From contig CAVUIJ010000010.1 of NCBI GenBank assembly GCA_963741505.1, forward strand, positions 306,887-370,886: a DNA stretch of 64,000 nt, given 5' to 3'. Shown in pieces: positions 17,148 through 27,031 of this stretch (positions within the stretch are counted from its first letter, which is position 1; every line of letters begins with the position of its first letter). Below the pieces are notes generated by a model. It worked only from the letters and a program-made list of their open reading frames with translations, was not told the origin of the DNA and searched no databases. The position numbers and the translations under genes are program-made. The stretch comes from JAKFWF01 sp963741505. Its GTDB lineage: Bacteria > Pseudomonadota > Alphaproteobacteria > Rhizobiales > Hyphomicrobiaceae.

Positions 17148-18302
17148 TCAGACCCGGGCCGCCTGCATTTCCTGTCGCGTCGGCAGGTTGAGCCACGATT
17201 GCGCATCGGGCTTGAACAGGTCGTCGACGAAGGCGTCGGAGATCTCGCCGAGCGCGCGCGGCCGCCAGCGCGGCGCGTGATCCTTGTCGACGAGGGCCGC
17301 CCGCACGCCCTCCTTGAAATCGGCAGCGGCGATCATGCGCACGCCGAGCCGGTAGTCGATGGTCAGCGTCTGCCGCAGATCGAGCGCGCCGGCATCGCGC
17401 ACATGCCGCAAAGCCACCTTGATCGCCAACGGCGAGGCCCGCTCCATGTCGGCGAGCGCCGCCGCCGCCCAGGCTCTTGCCGCACCATCGGCGGCGCCCT
17501 CGCGCACGGTGCGCACGCGCGCCATGATGTCTTCGACGCTCGCGCCAGCGAAACAATCGTCGATCAGGTGGCGCACGGCGGCGAGCTCGCCGGCGCCTGG
17601 ATGGCAATGCAGTTCGTCGAGTACGGGGTCGACCGGATCGGCCTCGGCAAGGCGTTGCTCGATCGCCGCGAAATGTTCGGCGTCGATGCAGTGGGTGACG
17701 AGCCCGAGGTCGAAAGCGTCGGCTCGCTGCAGCCGCCGGCCGGTCAGCGCCAGATAGCTGCCGATCGCGCCCGGCATCCGGGCGAGGGCGTGGGCGACGC
17801 CGTCGTCGGGAAAGAAGCCCAGGTGCACCTCGGGCATGGCGAAGCCGTAGCCCTCGGCGGCAACGCGGTGGGTGTTGACCAGCGTTATGCCGGCGCCGCC
17901 GCCCATCACCAGCCCGTCGAGCAGCGCGACCACCGGTTTGGAGAAGCATTCGAGCAGCCACACGAGCGCGTATTCCGACGCCAGCGCCTGGCGTGCCGCA
18001 GCCATGTCGGTGGCGGCGAGGGCTGCGATCTCGCGGACGTCGCCACCGGCGCAGAACGCGCCCGGCCGGCTCGACCGCAGGACGATGGCATAACTGTCGG
18101 CATCGCGCGCGATGCGTGGCATGGCGGCGGCGAGCGCTGCTTTCATTTCGCCATCGAGCGCGTTGCGCGCAGCCGGCCGGTCGAGCGTGAGGATGCGGGC
18201 GGCGCCGACCTTGGCGAAATGCACCTTGGGTCCGGCAACCACGGCACCTGTCACGGTGTTGTGCTCTGGAGTGGTATTCGGCTGCACGTCGCGTTGGTCC
18301 AC
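17148..18302 (-). CDS. 3-hydroxyisobutyryl-CoA hydrolase / enoyl-CoA hydratase family
   Basis: The 384-residue crotonase-fold protein matches the long HIBCH subgroup of valine catabolism. Early motifs are ARILTLDRPAARNALDGEM and GAFCAGGDVREIA; the oxyanion-hole helix region is LLDGLVMGGGAGITLV. The catalytic region is FAMPEVHLGFFPDDGVAHAL, with Glu and Asp at the positions used by hydrolases. The C-terminal DFKEGVRAALVDKDHAPRW is typical of HIBCH. The start (GTG 18302) is weak; initiation inside the first 30 residues is possible. It diverges from the extensin-like gene. Confidence 0.85.
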   Translation of the reverse strand: MDQRDVQPNTTPEHNTVTGAVVAGPKVHFAKVGAARILTLDRPAARNALDGEMKAALAAAMPRIARDADSYAIVLRSSRPGAFCAGGDVREIAALAATDMAAARQALASEYALVWLLECFSKPVVALLDGLVMGGGAGITLVNTHRVAAEGYGFAMPEVHLGFFPDDGVAHALARMPGAIGSYLALTGRRLQRADAFDLGLVTHCIDAEHFAAIEQRLAEADPVDPVLDELHCHPGAGELAAVRHLIDDCFAGASVEDIMARVRTVREGAADGAARAWAAAALADMERASPLAIKVALRHVRDAGALDLRQTLTIDYRLGVRMIAAADFKEGVRAALVDKDHAPRWRPRALGEISDAFVDDLFKPDAQSWLNLPTRQEMQAARV

Positions 18303-18473
18303 AGGCTATCGTCGGGTCATGCACAGAGCGGTTCGGTGTCCTTGCTTGGATCACATTCGATCTATACACCACAAGCGAATATGGAGATGATCTGCGCAGG
18401 TGATTCGCGCCGTGCTCTCGCGGCACAGCGTTGTCAAGCTGGCGGGATCGGGAACCCACAGGAAACCGTAGGC

Positions 18474-19713
18474 ATGAGTGGCTCGCTTTTCGGGCGACTG
18501 ATGAGAGGTGGGGTGAGCGCTGCGGCCCTGGCCGGAGTGGGTGTTCTCGTGTGCGCGGGCGCGACGCAGGTCAAGGCCGACGATCCGCCGCCCGCCACAA
18601 GCCGCAGTTTCGCGCAGCCGGCGCTACGGCCGTCGACGTTCCCGCCCGAGCTGCCGAACTCGAGCCAGGTCGCCGCCGACAAACCGGCTGCGGCCGCTGG
18701 CGCCCGCCGCCAAGAGCGAGCCGTCGTGGCCTAAGACCTTGCCCGAGGCCAAGGCCGAGGCACTGCCGCCGCCACCCGAGACTTTCACTCCGCAGGAGAT
18801 CGCCACCGCCAAGGCGCATTGCGCTGCGGTGCTGAAAGGGCTCGACGTCGTAGTCGTCGAGGAGGTACCCATCAAGTCGGGCTCGTGCGGCGCGCCGGCG
18901 CCGATGCAGCTCATCAGTATCGGCCGCAATCCGCAGGTGGTGCTGTCGCCGCCGGCGACGGTGAGTTGCGACATGGTCGCAGCGATGCATCAATGGGTCA
19001 CCCAGGACCTGCAGCCGCTGGCCAAGAAGCACCTCGCGTCGCAGGTCATCGGCATCGAGACCATGAGTTCGTATTCCTGCCGCAACGCCTACGGCCGCAA
19101 GAAGACCAACCTCAGCGAGCATGGCCGCGCCAACGCCCTCGACATCCGCAGTTTCAATACCGCCGACGCACGCGAGACCACGGTGCTGAACGACTGGGGA
19201 CCGACCGGCTGGGAGATCCGGGCGCAGATCGCAGCCGCCGCTAAGGCCGCTGCGGCCAAGGCTGCCGCCGACAAGATCGCAGCCGACAAGGCGGCCAAGA
19301 CGCCGCAGACCGCAACCACCGCGCCGGCGGCCGCGAACCCGGCGTTGCAGACCGGCGCGTTGCCGCAATCGGCGTCACCGGCCAATTCGGGCAGCGGCAT
19401 CGGCAACCTGATCGGTAGCGTGCCCGCCATCGCCAATCGGCTGCCGGGCGCGGCGCCGGCGGCGGAAGGCCGCTCCGGTTTCGGCTTGATGAAGCCGAGC
19501 AATCTCGGCGGTCCGAAGTCAGCCGCCGAGAGTGCGAATGCCGCCTCGGCCGACGGGGTATCGCAGAGCCGCAAGGCGCAGTTCCTGCGCGACGCCCACG
19601 ACACCGCCTGCAAGATCTTCGGCACGACCTTGGGGCCCGAAACCAATCTCGCCCACAAGAACCACTTCCACGTCGACATGGCCGAACGCAGCCGCGGCAA
19701 TTTCTGCGAGTAG
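18474..19713 (+). CDS. Extensin-like (DUF4102-unrelated) secreted protein, one frameshift near 18700
   Basis: ATG 18474 follows AGGAAA and begins a signal peptide (MSGSLFGRLMRGG, a hydrophobic run, cleavage near VKA). A Pro/Ala-rich linker follows. The frame stops at 18734, but the same linker continues in the +1 frame at about 18700 (APAAKSEPSWPKTLPEAKAE). The conserved extensin-like domain is HCAAVLKGLDVVVVEEVPIK, MSSYSCRNAYGRKKTNLSEHG and RANALDIRSF, later HDTACKIFGTTLGPETN and NHFHVDMAERS. This family resembles D-Ala-D-Ala peptidase-like folds with His/Asp zinc-ligand positions. An Ala/Lys-rich insertion (about 19225-19300) separates the two halves of the domain. It is probably periplasmic and may act on the cell wall. 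Confidence 0.8.
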
Positions 19714-19766
19714 GGCGGCGGCGAACCCTGTCTGTTTTGCCCGCGACAGGGGGCGAGGCGGACGGC

Positions 19767-20346
19767 TCAGGTGGGCGCTGTTTGTTTTGCCCGACGTACC
19801 AGATCGTAGACTTTTCTGGCGTTCTCGATTTGGAAGAAGCGGGGGGGGCTGGCCAAGCGTGGCGTGCCAGATGGCAAATCCGTTGATCGCCGAATTGAAT
19901 GCGAAAGACGGTTGTTCGGTGAGATGAATTGTTCCGCGGTCGGCGCCGACTTCGTCCAGCTGCAAGCCGCGCACATCGTTGAGTTCAATCGACACGGTGG
20001 ATCGGCTGAAGGCGCGCGAAGAAATGATCGCGCGTCTGTTCGTGAGCGCGTAGTGCAGATGTTGACGATGATATTTGTCGGCAATGAAGCGACCGATGAG
20101 AACATAAAGTCCCAAGACGACGAATGGGATGCCGAACAGTGGGAAGATGATCGGGGCGGACCCGCCGCCTTTGCCGCCGATGCCGAATAGGACGCTGTAT
20201 TCCCAAAACAGTGCAAAGCCACACCAGAGCATCGAGAATGGCACCAGCAACCACTCGATGGGTCGAAAGACAATGCCTTGCCGGGGGCGTCCAGACCATA
20301 ACAGCGCTTCGCCGACGTCGAGCTGCGGTTTGCTGGAGTTGGGCAT
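19767..20346 (-). CDS. PH-domain membrane protein, frameshift in an 8-G homopolymer
   Basis: The protein of about 193 residues has two N-terminal hydrophobic helices (VLFGIGGKGGGSAPIIFP between them) and a bPH-like beta-rich C-terminal domain (HYALTNRRAIISSRAFSRST, VRGLQLDEVGADRGTIHL). As written, the frame runs on antisense to the extensin-like gene. In the next frame after the run of eight G at 19841-19848 the protein ends naturally with FFQIENARKVYDLVRRAKQT and a stop at 19767. A homopolymer indel therefore explains the break. ATG 20346 was chosen; GTG 20355 is possible. Function unknown. Confidence 0.7.
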
Positions 20347-20383
20347 CGCAATCACACTCGTAAGCTGACAGATGAAAAGTGGC

Positions 20384-21169
20384 TCAGCACTTCCTCGTCG
20401 CCACCCCGTCGGCGTCGAACATGTGGCCGGAGAGCGACCGGCCGCGGTTGGAGGCGAGATGCAGCGCGAGGGCTGCGACGTCGGCTTCGCCCGACAGGCC
20501 CTTGGCCGCGCGGGCCTTGGCGCAGTCGGAACCGAGGTCGCTCGCCGAACGCGGGCCGATGGCGTTGATGCGGATGCCCTTCGGTGCCCAGGTTGCGGCC
20601 TCGATCTGCGTCATGGTGGCCAGCGCCTGGCCGAGGATGGCGTTGAAGGCGGCTTCGACCTTGCTGCGCGGGCTGGGCGCCAGTACGGCATTGAGGATCA
20701 GGCCCTCGGTCCAGGTCAGGCTCATGCGGTTGGCTGCGACGCGGGTGGTCAGACAGGCGGCGCGCAACGTATCGGAAACCGCATCCTCGATCTCGTTGGT
20801 GCTCGAGCCCTGGGTGATGTGGCAGCTCTTGGGCACGACGACGTTGATGACCGCGTCGAGGCCGCCATAGGCTTGGGCGGCGCCCTGCGCGAAGCGGATG
20901 GCGTGATCGCCGTCGGTGAGCGCCTGCTCGGTGGCACGGATCTCGGTCGCGGTATTGGCCAGGATCTGCAGCAGCGCCGCTGACTTCTCGGCGGCATCGG
21001 GTTCGTGGCCAGGGTCGATCTGCAGCACCAGCCGGCTGCCGACCTCGGCAAAACCACGGGCGATATCGACGCCGGTCTCGGTTGAAATGCCGGTTATGAG
21101 CACGCGCGCACCCGCCAACTCGGGATACTGACGCACATTGCGGATACCTGCGACTACGCTCATCAACAT
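20384..21169 (-). CDS. Short-chain dehydrogenase/reductase (SDR) family protein
   Basis: The Rossmann start is ARVLITGISTETGVDIARGF (a degenerate TGxxxGxG), with DAVINVVVP in place of the NNAG motif. No canonical YxxxK is evident in the middle: the sequence around the expected position reads AAFNAILGQALATMTQIEA. The C-terminus (IRINAIGP, GHMFDADGVATRKC) fits the family. The odd active site suggests an atypical or inactive SDR. ATG 21169 lies seven bases after GGAGG. It is followed on the same strand, 165 bases upstream, by the acyl-CoA ligase gene, so it may share a pathway. Confidence 0.7.
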   Translation of the reverse strand: MLMSVVAGIRNVRQYPELAGARVLITGISTETGVDIARGFAEVGSRLVLQIDPGHEPDAAEKSAALLQILANTATEIRATEQALTDGDHAIRFAQGAAQAYGGLDAVINVVVPKSCHITQGSSTNEIEDAVSDTLRAACLTTRVAANRMSLTWTEGLILNAVLAPSPRSKVEAAFNAILGQALATMTQIEAATWAPKGIRINAIGPRSASDLGSDCAKARAAKGLSGEADVAALALHLASNRGRSLSGHMFDADGVATRKC

Positions 21170-21334
21170 CAGCATTCCTCCTGGCAGACGGGACCTGCGG
21201 GAACTGCCCGGCCCGACCGACGCAACTTCACGACGATTCGGCTAACGAGCTCTAAATGGCGCTGCGATTCGGGTGCCGCCCCGACCGCTCTGCGGCGCCA
21301 TTGCGGCAACCCACAACTTGCAATCGGGAGCATT

Positions 21335-22986
21335 TCACCGCCGCTTCTTGCAATGCCGCAGGTCGTGGATGCCGGCCCGTCCACGCGGGTCCTCTTGCCT
21401 GTCAAATATCTGATGTTTCTGGATCTTCTGCGTACCTGTGGTCGGCAGACGATCCATGAACAGGAGCCAGCCCGGGGCCTTGTAGTAGGCGAGCCGGTCG
21501 GCGGCCCAGTCGTGCAGCCGGCGGGCAAGATCGGCATCGGCGGTTTCTCCCGGCTTGGCGACGACGCAGGCGAGCACTTCCGATTCGCGCAACTCGTCGG
21601 GGCAGGCCAGCACCGCCACCTGCGCCACCCACGGCGCGCTCTGCAGCACCGCCTCGACCTCCGCCGCAGCGATGTTCTCGCCGGCGCGCCGGATCATGTT
21701 CTTCGAGCGGTCGACGAAGTAGAGCATGCCGGTGTCGTCCTGGCGAACGGTATCGCCGGTGTGGAACCAGCCGTTGCGCCAGGCTTCAGTGGTGGCGGCC
21801 TCGTTGTCGAGATAGCCCGAGAAGAAGCCATGCCGGGGGCCTTCCGGTCCGCCCCAGCGAACCACCAGCTCGCCGTCGGTGCCGCGCGGCAGCTCGCGGT
21901 CCTGGCCGTCGACGATGCCGGCTTCAAGACCGCCGAACGGACGGCCGAAGGCGCGCGTCTCGATCAGCCGAGGTTCTTGCGTGACGGCGAAGATGCGGCC
22001 GGTTTCGGTCATGCCCCAGATCTCGACCAGCGGAAATCCGAAGCGCGCCTCGAAGGCGGCGTGCAGTTGCGGCTCGACGCCGGCACCCAATCCGAACCGG
22101 ACGGAGTGATCTGCGCTCGGCGGGCGACGGCGGCTGGCCGAGCAGCAACGGCGGCACCACGCCCAGATAGTGGATCACGGTCGCCCGCGTCTCGGCGATC
22201 TCGCCCCACCAGCGCGACGGCGAAAAGCGTTCCGGCACGATCATGCAGTTGCCCGTCAGCATGACCATGGTGGCGGTCACCGCCTGCGCGTTCATGTGGT
22301 AGAGCGGCAGTGGATTGTAGACGCGATCGAGGCCCGGCGCGGATGGCGGCAAGGCCGCCGAGATCGCGATACCAGCGGCCGGCTTCGAGATAATAGCGGT
22401 TGGTCAGGATGCAGGCTTTCGGTCGGCCGGTGGTGCCCGAGGTGTACATCAGCGCGCATTCAGCCTCGATCCCGAGCGACCAGTCGCCGGCGCGCGCCAC
22501 GGGTGAGGGAAAGGTCGTCGGCAGGTCGTTGGCGTCGAGCACCGGCAGCGGCTTGCTGCGTTTGGCTGCAACCGAGCGCAGGTCGGCGACGCGCTCGGTC
22601 ACCGCGATCGCAAGATCGGCGCGGCTGTGGCTCATCTGATAGGCCATCTCGTCGTGCCGATAGTCGGGGTTGATCGGCACGATGCCGACGCCGAGCGCGT
22701 TCAATGCCAGGTAGTGATCGAAGAACTGCGGCCGGTTCTCGAGCAGCAGCGCAACGCGGTGGCCGCAGCCATAGCCGGCGCGGGCGTAGCGCCGGCTCAG
22801 CTCCTCGACGCGGGCGGCGACCTCGCCATAGCTGTACTCGGCGCCATCCGGCAGCCAGGCGCGCCCCGGCCGCGACGGTACGCTAACGAAGGGCGCGTAC
22901 GGGCTGCGCGCCGCGGTATCGGCAAAGGCCTCGTGGACGCTCTGTGCTTCGGCTGCCAACGCGGGCTCCCTGACAGTGGCAGTCAC
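21335..22986 (-). CDS. Acyl-CoA synthetase / AMP-dependent ligase (CaiC-like), two frameshifts
   Basis: The ligase adenylates a carboxylic acid and transfers it to CoA. Across three frames the complete enzyme is visible: the P-loop ALMYTSGTTGRPKACILT (frame 1), then YNPLPLYHMNAQA (frame 2, from about 22340). VEIWGMTETGR, WFHTGDTVRQDDTGMLYF and KNMIRRAGENIAAAEVE follow in frame 3, from about 22095. The final GTQKIQKHQIF holds the catalytic lysine region. Total length, about 550 residues, is normal. It resembles crotonobetaine/carnitine-CoA ligases, but the substrate is unknown. The start is GTG 22986. It diverges from the SABATH methyltransferase gene. Confidence 0.85.
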
Positions 22987-23090
22987 ACTCTACAACGGTC
23001 GAGGTTTTCCGCCAGTCTCGCGTTCCGCTTGCGAACGCCGGCGATCGCTTCCAGGATGAGTAGATCTGGTCCAGGGGAGAAGAGCGAGAA

Positions 23091-24206
23091 ATGTCACAGT
23101 TGGGCGGCGCGGCACCGGTCATCGCAATGCGGGGGGCAGGCTACTACAGCGAGAACACGGTCGGCGCCAAGGCGGTCATCGACGCCGCCGGCGATCTCGT
23201 CATGCAGGCGCTGGCGGACATGAACTTCGCCGCCGCGAACACCCCCTTCGCGGTCGCCGACTATGGCTGTGCCGACGGCGGCACCTCGATCGACCTGATG
23301 CGCCGGATCGTCGCCGAGATCAGGGCCCGGGGCTCGAACCGGCCGATCACCATCACCTACACCGACCTGCCGCACAACGATTTCTCCGCCCTGTTCCGCC
23401 TGCTGCACGGCCACCTCGGCAGCCAGCCGGGCACACCGCTCGGGGCCCAGGACGGCGTGTTCACGTTCGCCAGCGGAACCAGCTTCTATCGCCAGATCTT
23501 GCCCTCCAACACGCTGTCACTCGGCTTTTCGGCGACCGCCATGCATTGGCTGTCGCGGCTGCCTGGCACCATTGCCGATGCGGTCCAGGCGGTTGGTGCG
23601 ACCGAGGCCGAGCGTGCCGTGTTCCGTGCTCAGGCGATGGCCGACTGGGACACCATCCTGCTCGCCCGCGCCGCCGAACTGCAGCCGGGGGGCAAGCTGG
23701 TGCTGGCGAATTTCTGCGAGGACGAGATCGGCCGTTACCTCGGCGCCACCGGCGGCATCAACATGTTCGGCGAGTTCGCCCGGCACTGGCGCGGCCTGCG
23801 CGATGCCGGCACGATCAGCGATGCCGAGTATCGTGCCGCCACCTTCCCGCAGTTCTACAAGACGCCGGCGGAGTTCGCAGGCCCCTTCCTCGATGCCAAT
23901 TCGGCGGTGGCCAAGGCCGGTTTGCGCCTCGACCACATCTCGACGCGGGTAACGGGATGTCCCTACGCCGCCGACTTCAAGCGCCGCGGCGACGCGCGCG
24001 CCTTCGCCAACGCCTACATTCCAACGCTCAGGTCATGGACCGAAAGCACCTTCGCCGGCGCCCTCGACAAGGCCCGGCCCGCCGCCGACCGCCAGGCGAT
24101 CATCGACCGGTTCTATCGAAACTACGAGGACACGGTCGCCACTTCACCGGAAGGTCACGCCATGGACTACGTGCACTGCTTCATGGTGATCTCGAAGGCA
24201 ACGTGA
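23091..24206 (+). CDS. SABATH-family SAM-dependent carboxyl methyltransferase
   Basis: The protein has 371 residues and the SABATH signature in order: MRGAGYYSENTVGAK (13-27), the SAM-binding motif VADYGCADGGTS (55-66), NDFSALFRLL (96-105), GTSFYRQILPSNTLSLGFSA (129-148) and AMHWLSRLP (150-158). The last two align with the plant GSFYxRLFPSN...SSYSLxWLS core that binds the carboxylate. The family methylates carboxyl groups of small acids such as salicylate, benzoate, indole-3-acetate or jasmonate. It is best known from plants and less common in bacteria. GGGGAGA precedes the start. A divergent acyl-CoA ligase and an SDR suggest an aromatic or hormone-like acid as substrate; this is inference. 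Confidence 0.8.
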   Translation: MSQLGGAAPVIAMRGAGYYSENTVGAKAVIDAAGDLVMQALADMNFAAANTPFAVADYGCADGGTSIDLMRRIVAEIRARGSNRPITITYTDLPHNDFSALFRLLHGHLGSQPGTPLGAQDGVFTFASGTSFYRQILPSNTLSLGFSATAMHWLSRLPGTIADAVQAVGATEAERAVFRAQAMADWDTILLARAAELQPGGKLVLANFCEDEIGRYLGATGGINMFGEFARHWRGLRDAGTISDAEYRAATFPQFYKTPAEFAGPFLDANSAVAKAGLRLDHISTRVTGCPYAADFKRRGDARAFANAYIPTLRSWTESTFAGALDKARPAADRQAIIDRFYRNYEDTVATSPEGHAMDYVHCFMVISKAT

Positions 24207-24488
24207 GGCGGGGCGCGGCGCAGTTGGAAGCAGGGCCGAACAGGGCGCGCGCGGTGCAAAGTCTCTGTGATCCTCCAGGGTCAATTTCGTCCTGCGAAAG
24301 GTGCAGCGGAGGTGCCTTTCGCTCGAGTGACCGTCCGCAGTCCACGTCGAACCTGCCGGGTGGGAATGTCCTGCTTCGGGCCAATACCGTCACAAGTTGT
24401 GAGTTTCGAAAGCGGACGTGCAAATCGCGCAACGTTCCATAAACATGATCCTGGGCTATTGTCGCTTCGGGGCGTCTGTCAAAAGCGC

Positions 24489-24956
24489 TTAGCTCAAGGC
24501 CCAAAGATAGAAAATTATTGAAGCAAACCCGAGCGCAGTTCTGACGGCGTGAAGCCGCCCCCAGGTCTCAAGCATGGCCCGTGACGATGGCCCCGCATCG
24601 GCCTCGGCAATTGCTTTCAGTTTGTGATTGGTCGGCATAATGCCTATGAGCGTGTAGGGCCAGTTCGCCAGAATGAGAATTGCTCCCGCAATCCACCGCC
24701 AATCCTTCGTCATCCATGCCGCCACGAGGCCGAGGACGCCCGACGCCGCGGCAAGGCTGTATTGCATCGTGTAGCCCGCGTCGTAGCTCGGCTTCCATTG
24801 TTTGAGCAGGTTGCGATCGTCCAACCGCAGACGAGCAGGGTGCTCGGCGAAGTTGATGTAGAAGGCGGCACCCGCAGACGCGGCAGCAAGTGCAAGAGCC
24901 AGTAGACCGGCAAGCGTGGTGTCGCCCCTCTCATAATGCGGTACTCGGTTGTGCAT
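24489..24956 (-). CDS. DUF1772 (anthrone-oxygenase-like) membrane protein
   Basis: The 155-residue protein has four hydrophobic helices. The family pattern FYINFAEHPAR near residue 32, WKPSYDAGYTMQYSLAAASG, and NWPYTLIGIMPTNHKL near 100 are all present, with a C-terminal WGRLHAVRT. Some DUF1772 members act as small membrane oxygenases. It starts 12 bases after the isochorismatase stop, so the two form an operon, probably controlled by the divergent LysR gene. Confidence 0.8.
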   Translation of the reverse strand: MHNRVPHYERGDTTLAGLLALALAAASAGAAFYINFAEHPARLRLDDRNLLKQWKPSYDAGYTMQYSLAAASGVLGLVAAWMTKDWRWIAGAILILANWPYTLIGIMPTNHKLKAIAEADAGPSSRAMLETWGRLHAVRTALGFASIIFYLWALS

Positions 24957-24968
24957 GTGGCAATCGCG

Positions 24969-25538
24969 TCAGGTCAAAAGTGGGAAAGCTACAGCACCGG
25001 CCGGCGTGGCCCAGTTCTTCACCAACTCGGCCACGATCGCGTTGGTGCTGGTCAGGCGCACGCCGGCACTCTCCATCCGCCGCCACGACATCTCTTCGGC
25101 GATCTGGTTGGTCGAGCCGCAGGCATCGCAGACAACCTGAACATTGAACCCCTCTTCCAGGGCGCTGATGGCGGGCGAGACCATGCAAACATCGGTCGTG
25201 ACGCCGGCCATGACGAAGTTGCGCTTTCCTGTTGCGCGACAAGCGTCGGCAAAGGCCGGGTCATCCCACGCATTGACGACGCCAATGCGCTTGATACGAC
25301 CTTCGAAGGCCTTCGGTGCGATTGCGGCAAGCTCCGGCATCAGCGGACCTTGCACATTGACGTTCGTCTCCTGGCTGGAGGTCAGAACGAGCGGCATGCC
25401 AGTGCCGGTGGCGAACTTGGCGAGGATGATGATGTTGCGCTTGAGTAATTCGAGGGGCGTCGTGGCCGCCCAGGTGTTGGTGCCGACCTGATGGTCGATC
25501 AGGATCATGGCGGTGTCGTCGATGTTGAAGTGCTGCAT
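24969..25538 (-). CDS. Isochorismatase-family cysteine hydrolase (YcaC-like)
   Basis: The 189-residue protein has the triad regions of the family: Asp in AMILIDHQVGTN, Lys in the IKRIG segment, and Cys in VMAGVTTDVCMVSPAISALE. Length and order fit YcaC-type hydrolases of unknown amide substrate. The gene leads an operon with DUF1772 and is divergent from a LysR regulator 85 bases away. Confidence 0.85.
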   Translation of the reverse strand: MQHFNIDDTAMILIDHQVGTNTWAATTPLELLKRNIIILAKFATGTGMPLVLTSSQETNVNVQGPLMPELAAIAPKAFEGRIKRIGVVNAWDDPAFADACRATGKRNFVMAGVTTDVCMVSPAISALEEGFNVQVVCDACGSTNQIAEEMSWRRMESAGVRLTSTNAIVAELVKNWATPAGAVAFPLLT

Positions 25539-25592
25539 GGTGGCGGTCTCCGGATGAATGGTCCTTCCACCCTTGATGGCGTAGGGCTATGA

Positions 25593-25603
25593 ATTCGTCG
25601 AAT
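25593..25603. promoter_or_regulatory. Palindrome in the LysR/isochorismatase divergent spacer
   Basis: ATTCG-T-CGAAT is a perfect 11-base palindrome 21 bases before the LysR start and 55 bases before the isochorismatase start. A T-N11-A-like site in a divergent spacer is where LysR proteins usually bind; assignment is inferred. Confidence 0.45.
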
Positions 25604-25623
25604 GAATTGATAGAATATTTGGC

Positions 25624-26571
25624 ATGCACGAGACGAATTTAAATCGCGCCGACCTCAACTTGCTGGTCGTCTTCGATGCCGTCGCTCGAACGCGCTCGGT
25701 CACCGATGCCGCCGACGCGCTGTCGCTGAGCCAGCCGGCAGTCAGCCACGCCTTGAAGCGGCTGCGGACGCTGATGTGCGATCCTCTGTTCGTGCGCGGG
25801 CGCGACGGTCTTGTGCTCACGCCCCGCGCAGAGGGCAGCGTCGCCGAGGTCAAGGCTATCCTCGCCGCAGTCGGTCGTGTTCTGAAAACCGAGCGTTTCG
25901 ACCCAACGACGACAGTGCGCTCGTTCCGTTTCGGAGCCAGCGACTACGCGATGATGACGACCATTCCGGCGATCGTCGGCAAGCTGCGCGCGCTCGCCCC
26001 ACAGGCGAGCATCGATGTCGCGCACATCGACGCTGATCTCCTACCGCGCCTGGAGAAAGGTGAGCTCGATCTCGCATTCGTCGGAGCATCACACCCCGAT
26101 GGCCCCTTCGTATCGCGCGAGTTGTTTCGCGAGCGCTTCGTTGGGCTTGTCTGTCAGCGTCATCCGCTCGCAATCAAAGCCGGTCAGGGTGCGCTCACGC
26201 TCAAAGATTATCTGGCGTATCCGCACGTCGCGGTGACATTCCGCGATCCTCGACGTAGCCCGATCGACGCGAAACTTGCCGAACTGGGAAAAGCACGGCG
26301 CGTGGCAATGGTCACACCGAACTTCGCGGCTAACATTGCATCTCTGCGCGATACGGACCTCATCATGTCTTTGCCGTCGCGCCTAGCATCGCTTGCCAAC
26401 GAGCAAGGTCTCGTCCTGTTCAAGCTGCCGATAGCGGTGCCAGACTACCCCTATCTCATGAGTTGGCACCGCCGCTCCGACGACGATCCGGCCGTGATGT
26501 GGCTGCGGGACCTGGTCGTAAAGGCCACGGCCTCAATGGCCGGCTCTAACGCGTCCCGGCCGCGAAATTGA
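25624..26571 (+). CDS. LysR-family transcriptional regulator
   Basis: The 315-residue protein has the LysR helix-turn-helix at residues 7-65 (LNLLVVFDAVARTRSVTDAA, LSLSQPAVSHALKRLR, DPLFVRGRDGLVLTP) and a full effector-binding domain (residues 95-300, for example RFGASDYAMMTTIPAIVG). The NodD/MexT-like N-terminus (NLNRADLNLLVVF) places it in that subgroup. Divergent placement from isochorismatase/DUF1772 suggests it controls them and itself. The effector is unknown. Confidence 0.9.
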   Translation: MHETNLNRADLNLLVVFDAVARTRSVTDAADALSLSQPAVSHALKRLRTLMCDPLFVRGRDGLVLTPRAEGSVAEVKAILAAVGRVLKTERFDPTTTVRSFRFGASDYAMMTTIPAIVGKLRALAPQASIDVAHIDADLLPRLEKGELDLAFVGASHPDGPFVSRELFRERFVGLVCQRHPLAIKAGQGALTLKDYLAYPHVAVTFRDPRRSPIDAKLAELGKARRVAMVTPNFAANIASLRDTDLIMSLPSRLASLANEQGLVLFKLPIAVPDYPYLMSWHRRSDDDPAVMWLRDLVVKATASMAGSNASRPRN

Positions 26572-26815
26572 TGTCCGCTACCAGGCGCCGTCACTAGGGC
26601 ATTTTTGTCGGCTTGGGGTCACGAGGGACAAATCGAGGCGCTGGAAGTTCGCCTTCTACAGCCCCGATAGCTGTCGAGCCTTGATACAGGGAACGGAGCG
26701 CCTGCGGGTGCCGAGCGCCCGGGCCCGCGACCCCGGGCATCCTGAATAGGCGGTCGGCCGGGCTGCCACTGCCGCGCCGCCCACGATCGGGTTCGTTAAG
26801 CCTCATGAGTCCCGA

Positions 26816-27031
26816 TCACCCACCGCAGCAGCCTTTTCCACGTTCCTCCTGGACCGGTGGGCACGGCACGTCGCCATACGAGCAGAAGACGCAGCACTGG
26901 CCCTGCTTCGGCTTCATCTGGTGGCCGCAGCGTTTGCACGAATAGAGATACTGGCAGGCGTCCGTCGGCATCGTCTCGGTCGAGCGGTGGCCGCATTCGG
27001 GACAGGTGATCGTCGATTTCAGCTCGACCAT
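26816..27031 (-). CDS. GDCCVxC-domain small zinc-ribbon-like protein
   Basis: The 71-residue protein carries three cysteine sets: ITCPECGHRS, YSCKRCGHQMKP and QGQCCVFCSYGDVPCPPVQ, ending KGCCGG. The third set is the GDCCVxC signature of a family that includes selenoproteins; here the position is cysteine and the first D is Q. AGGAGG precedes ATG 27031; the in-frame extension to 27088 was rejected. Proposed functions in the family concern metal or redox handling, but no role is established. It stands alone. Confidence 0.85.
   Translation of the reverse strand: MVELKSTITCPECGHRSTETMPTDACQYLYSCKRCGHQMKPKQGQCCVFCSYGDVPCPPVQEERGKGCCGG

Noticed and set aside
17029..18459. Open frame of 476 codons on the minus strand
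   Set aside because: Arginine-rich shadow of the hydrolase gene in another frame on the same strand.
17091..18734. Open frame of 547 codons on the plus strand
   Set aside because: Mostly antisense to the 3-hydroxyisobutyryl-CoA hydrolase gene; only its end, from 18474, is real as the extensin-like N-terminus.
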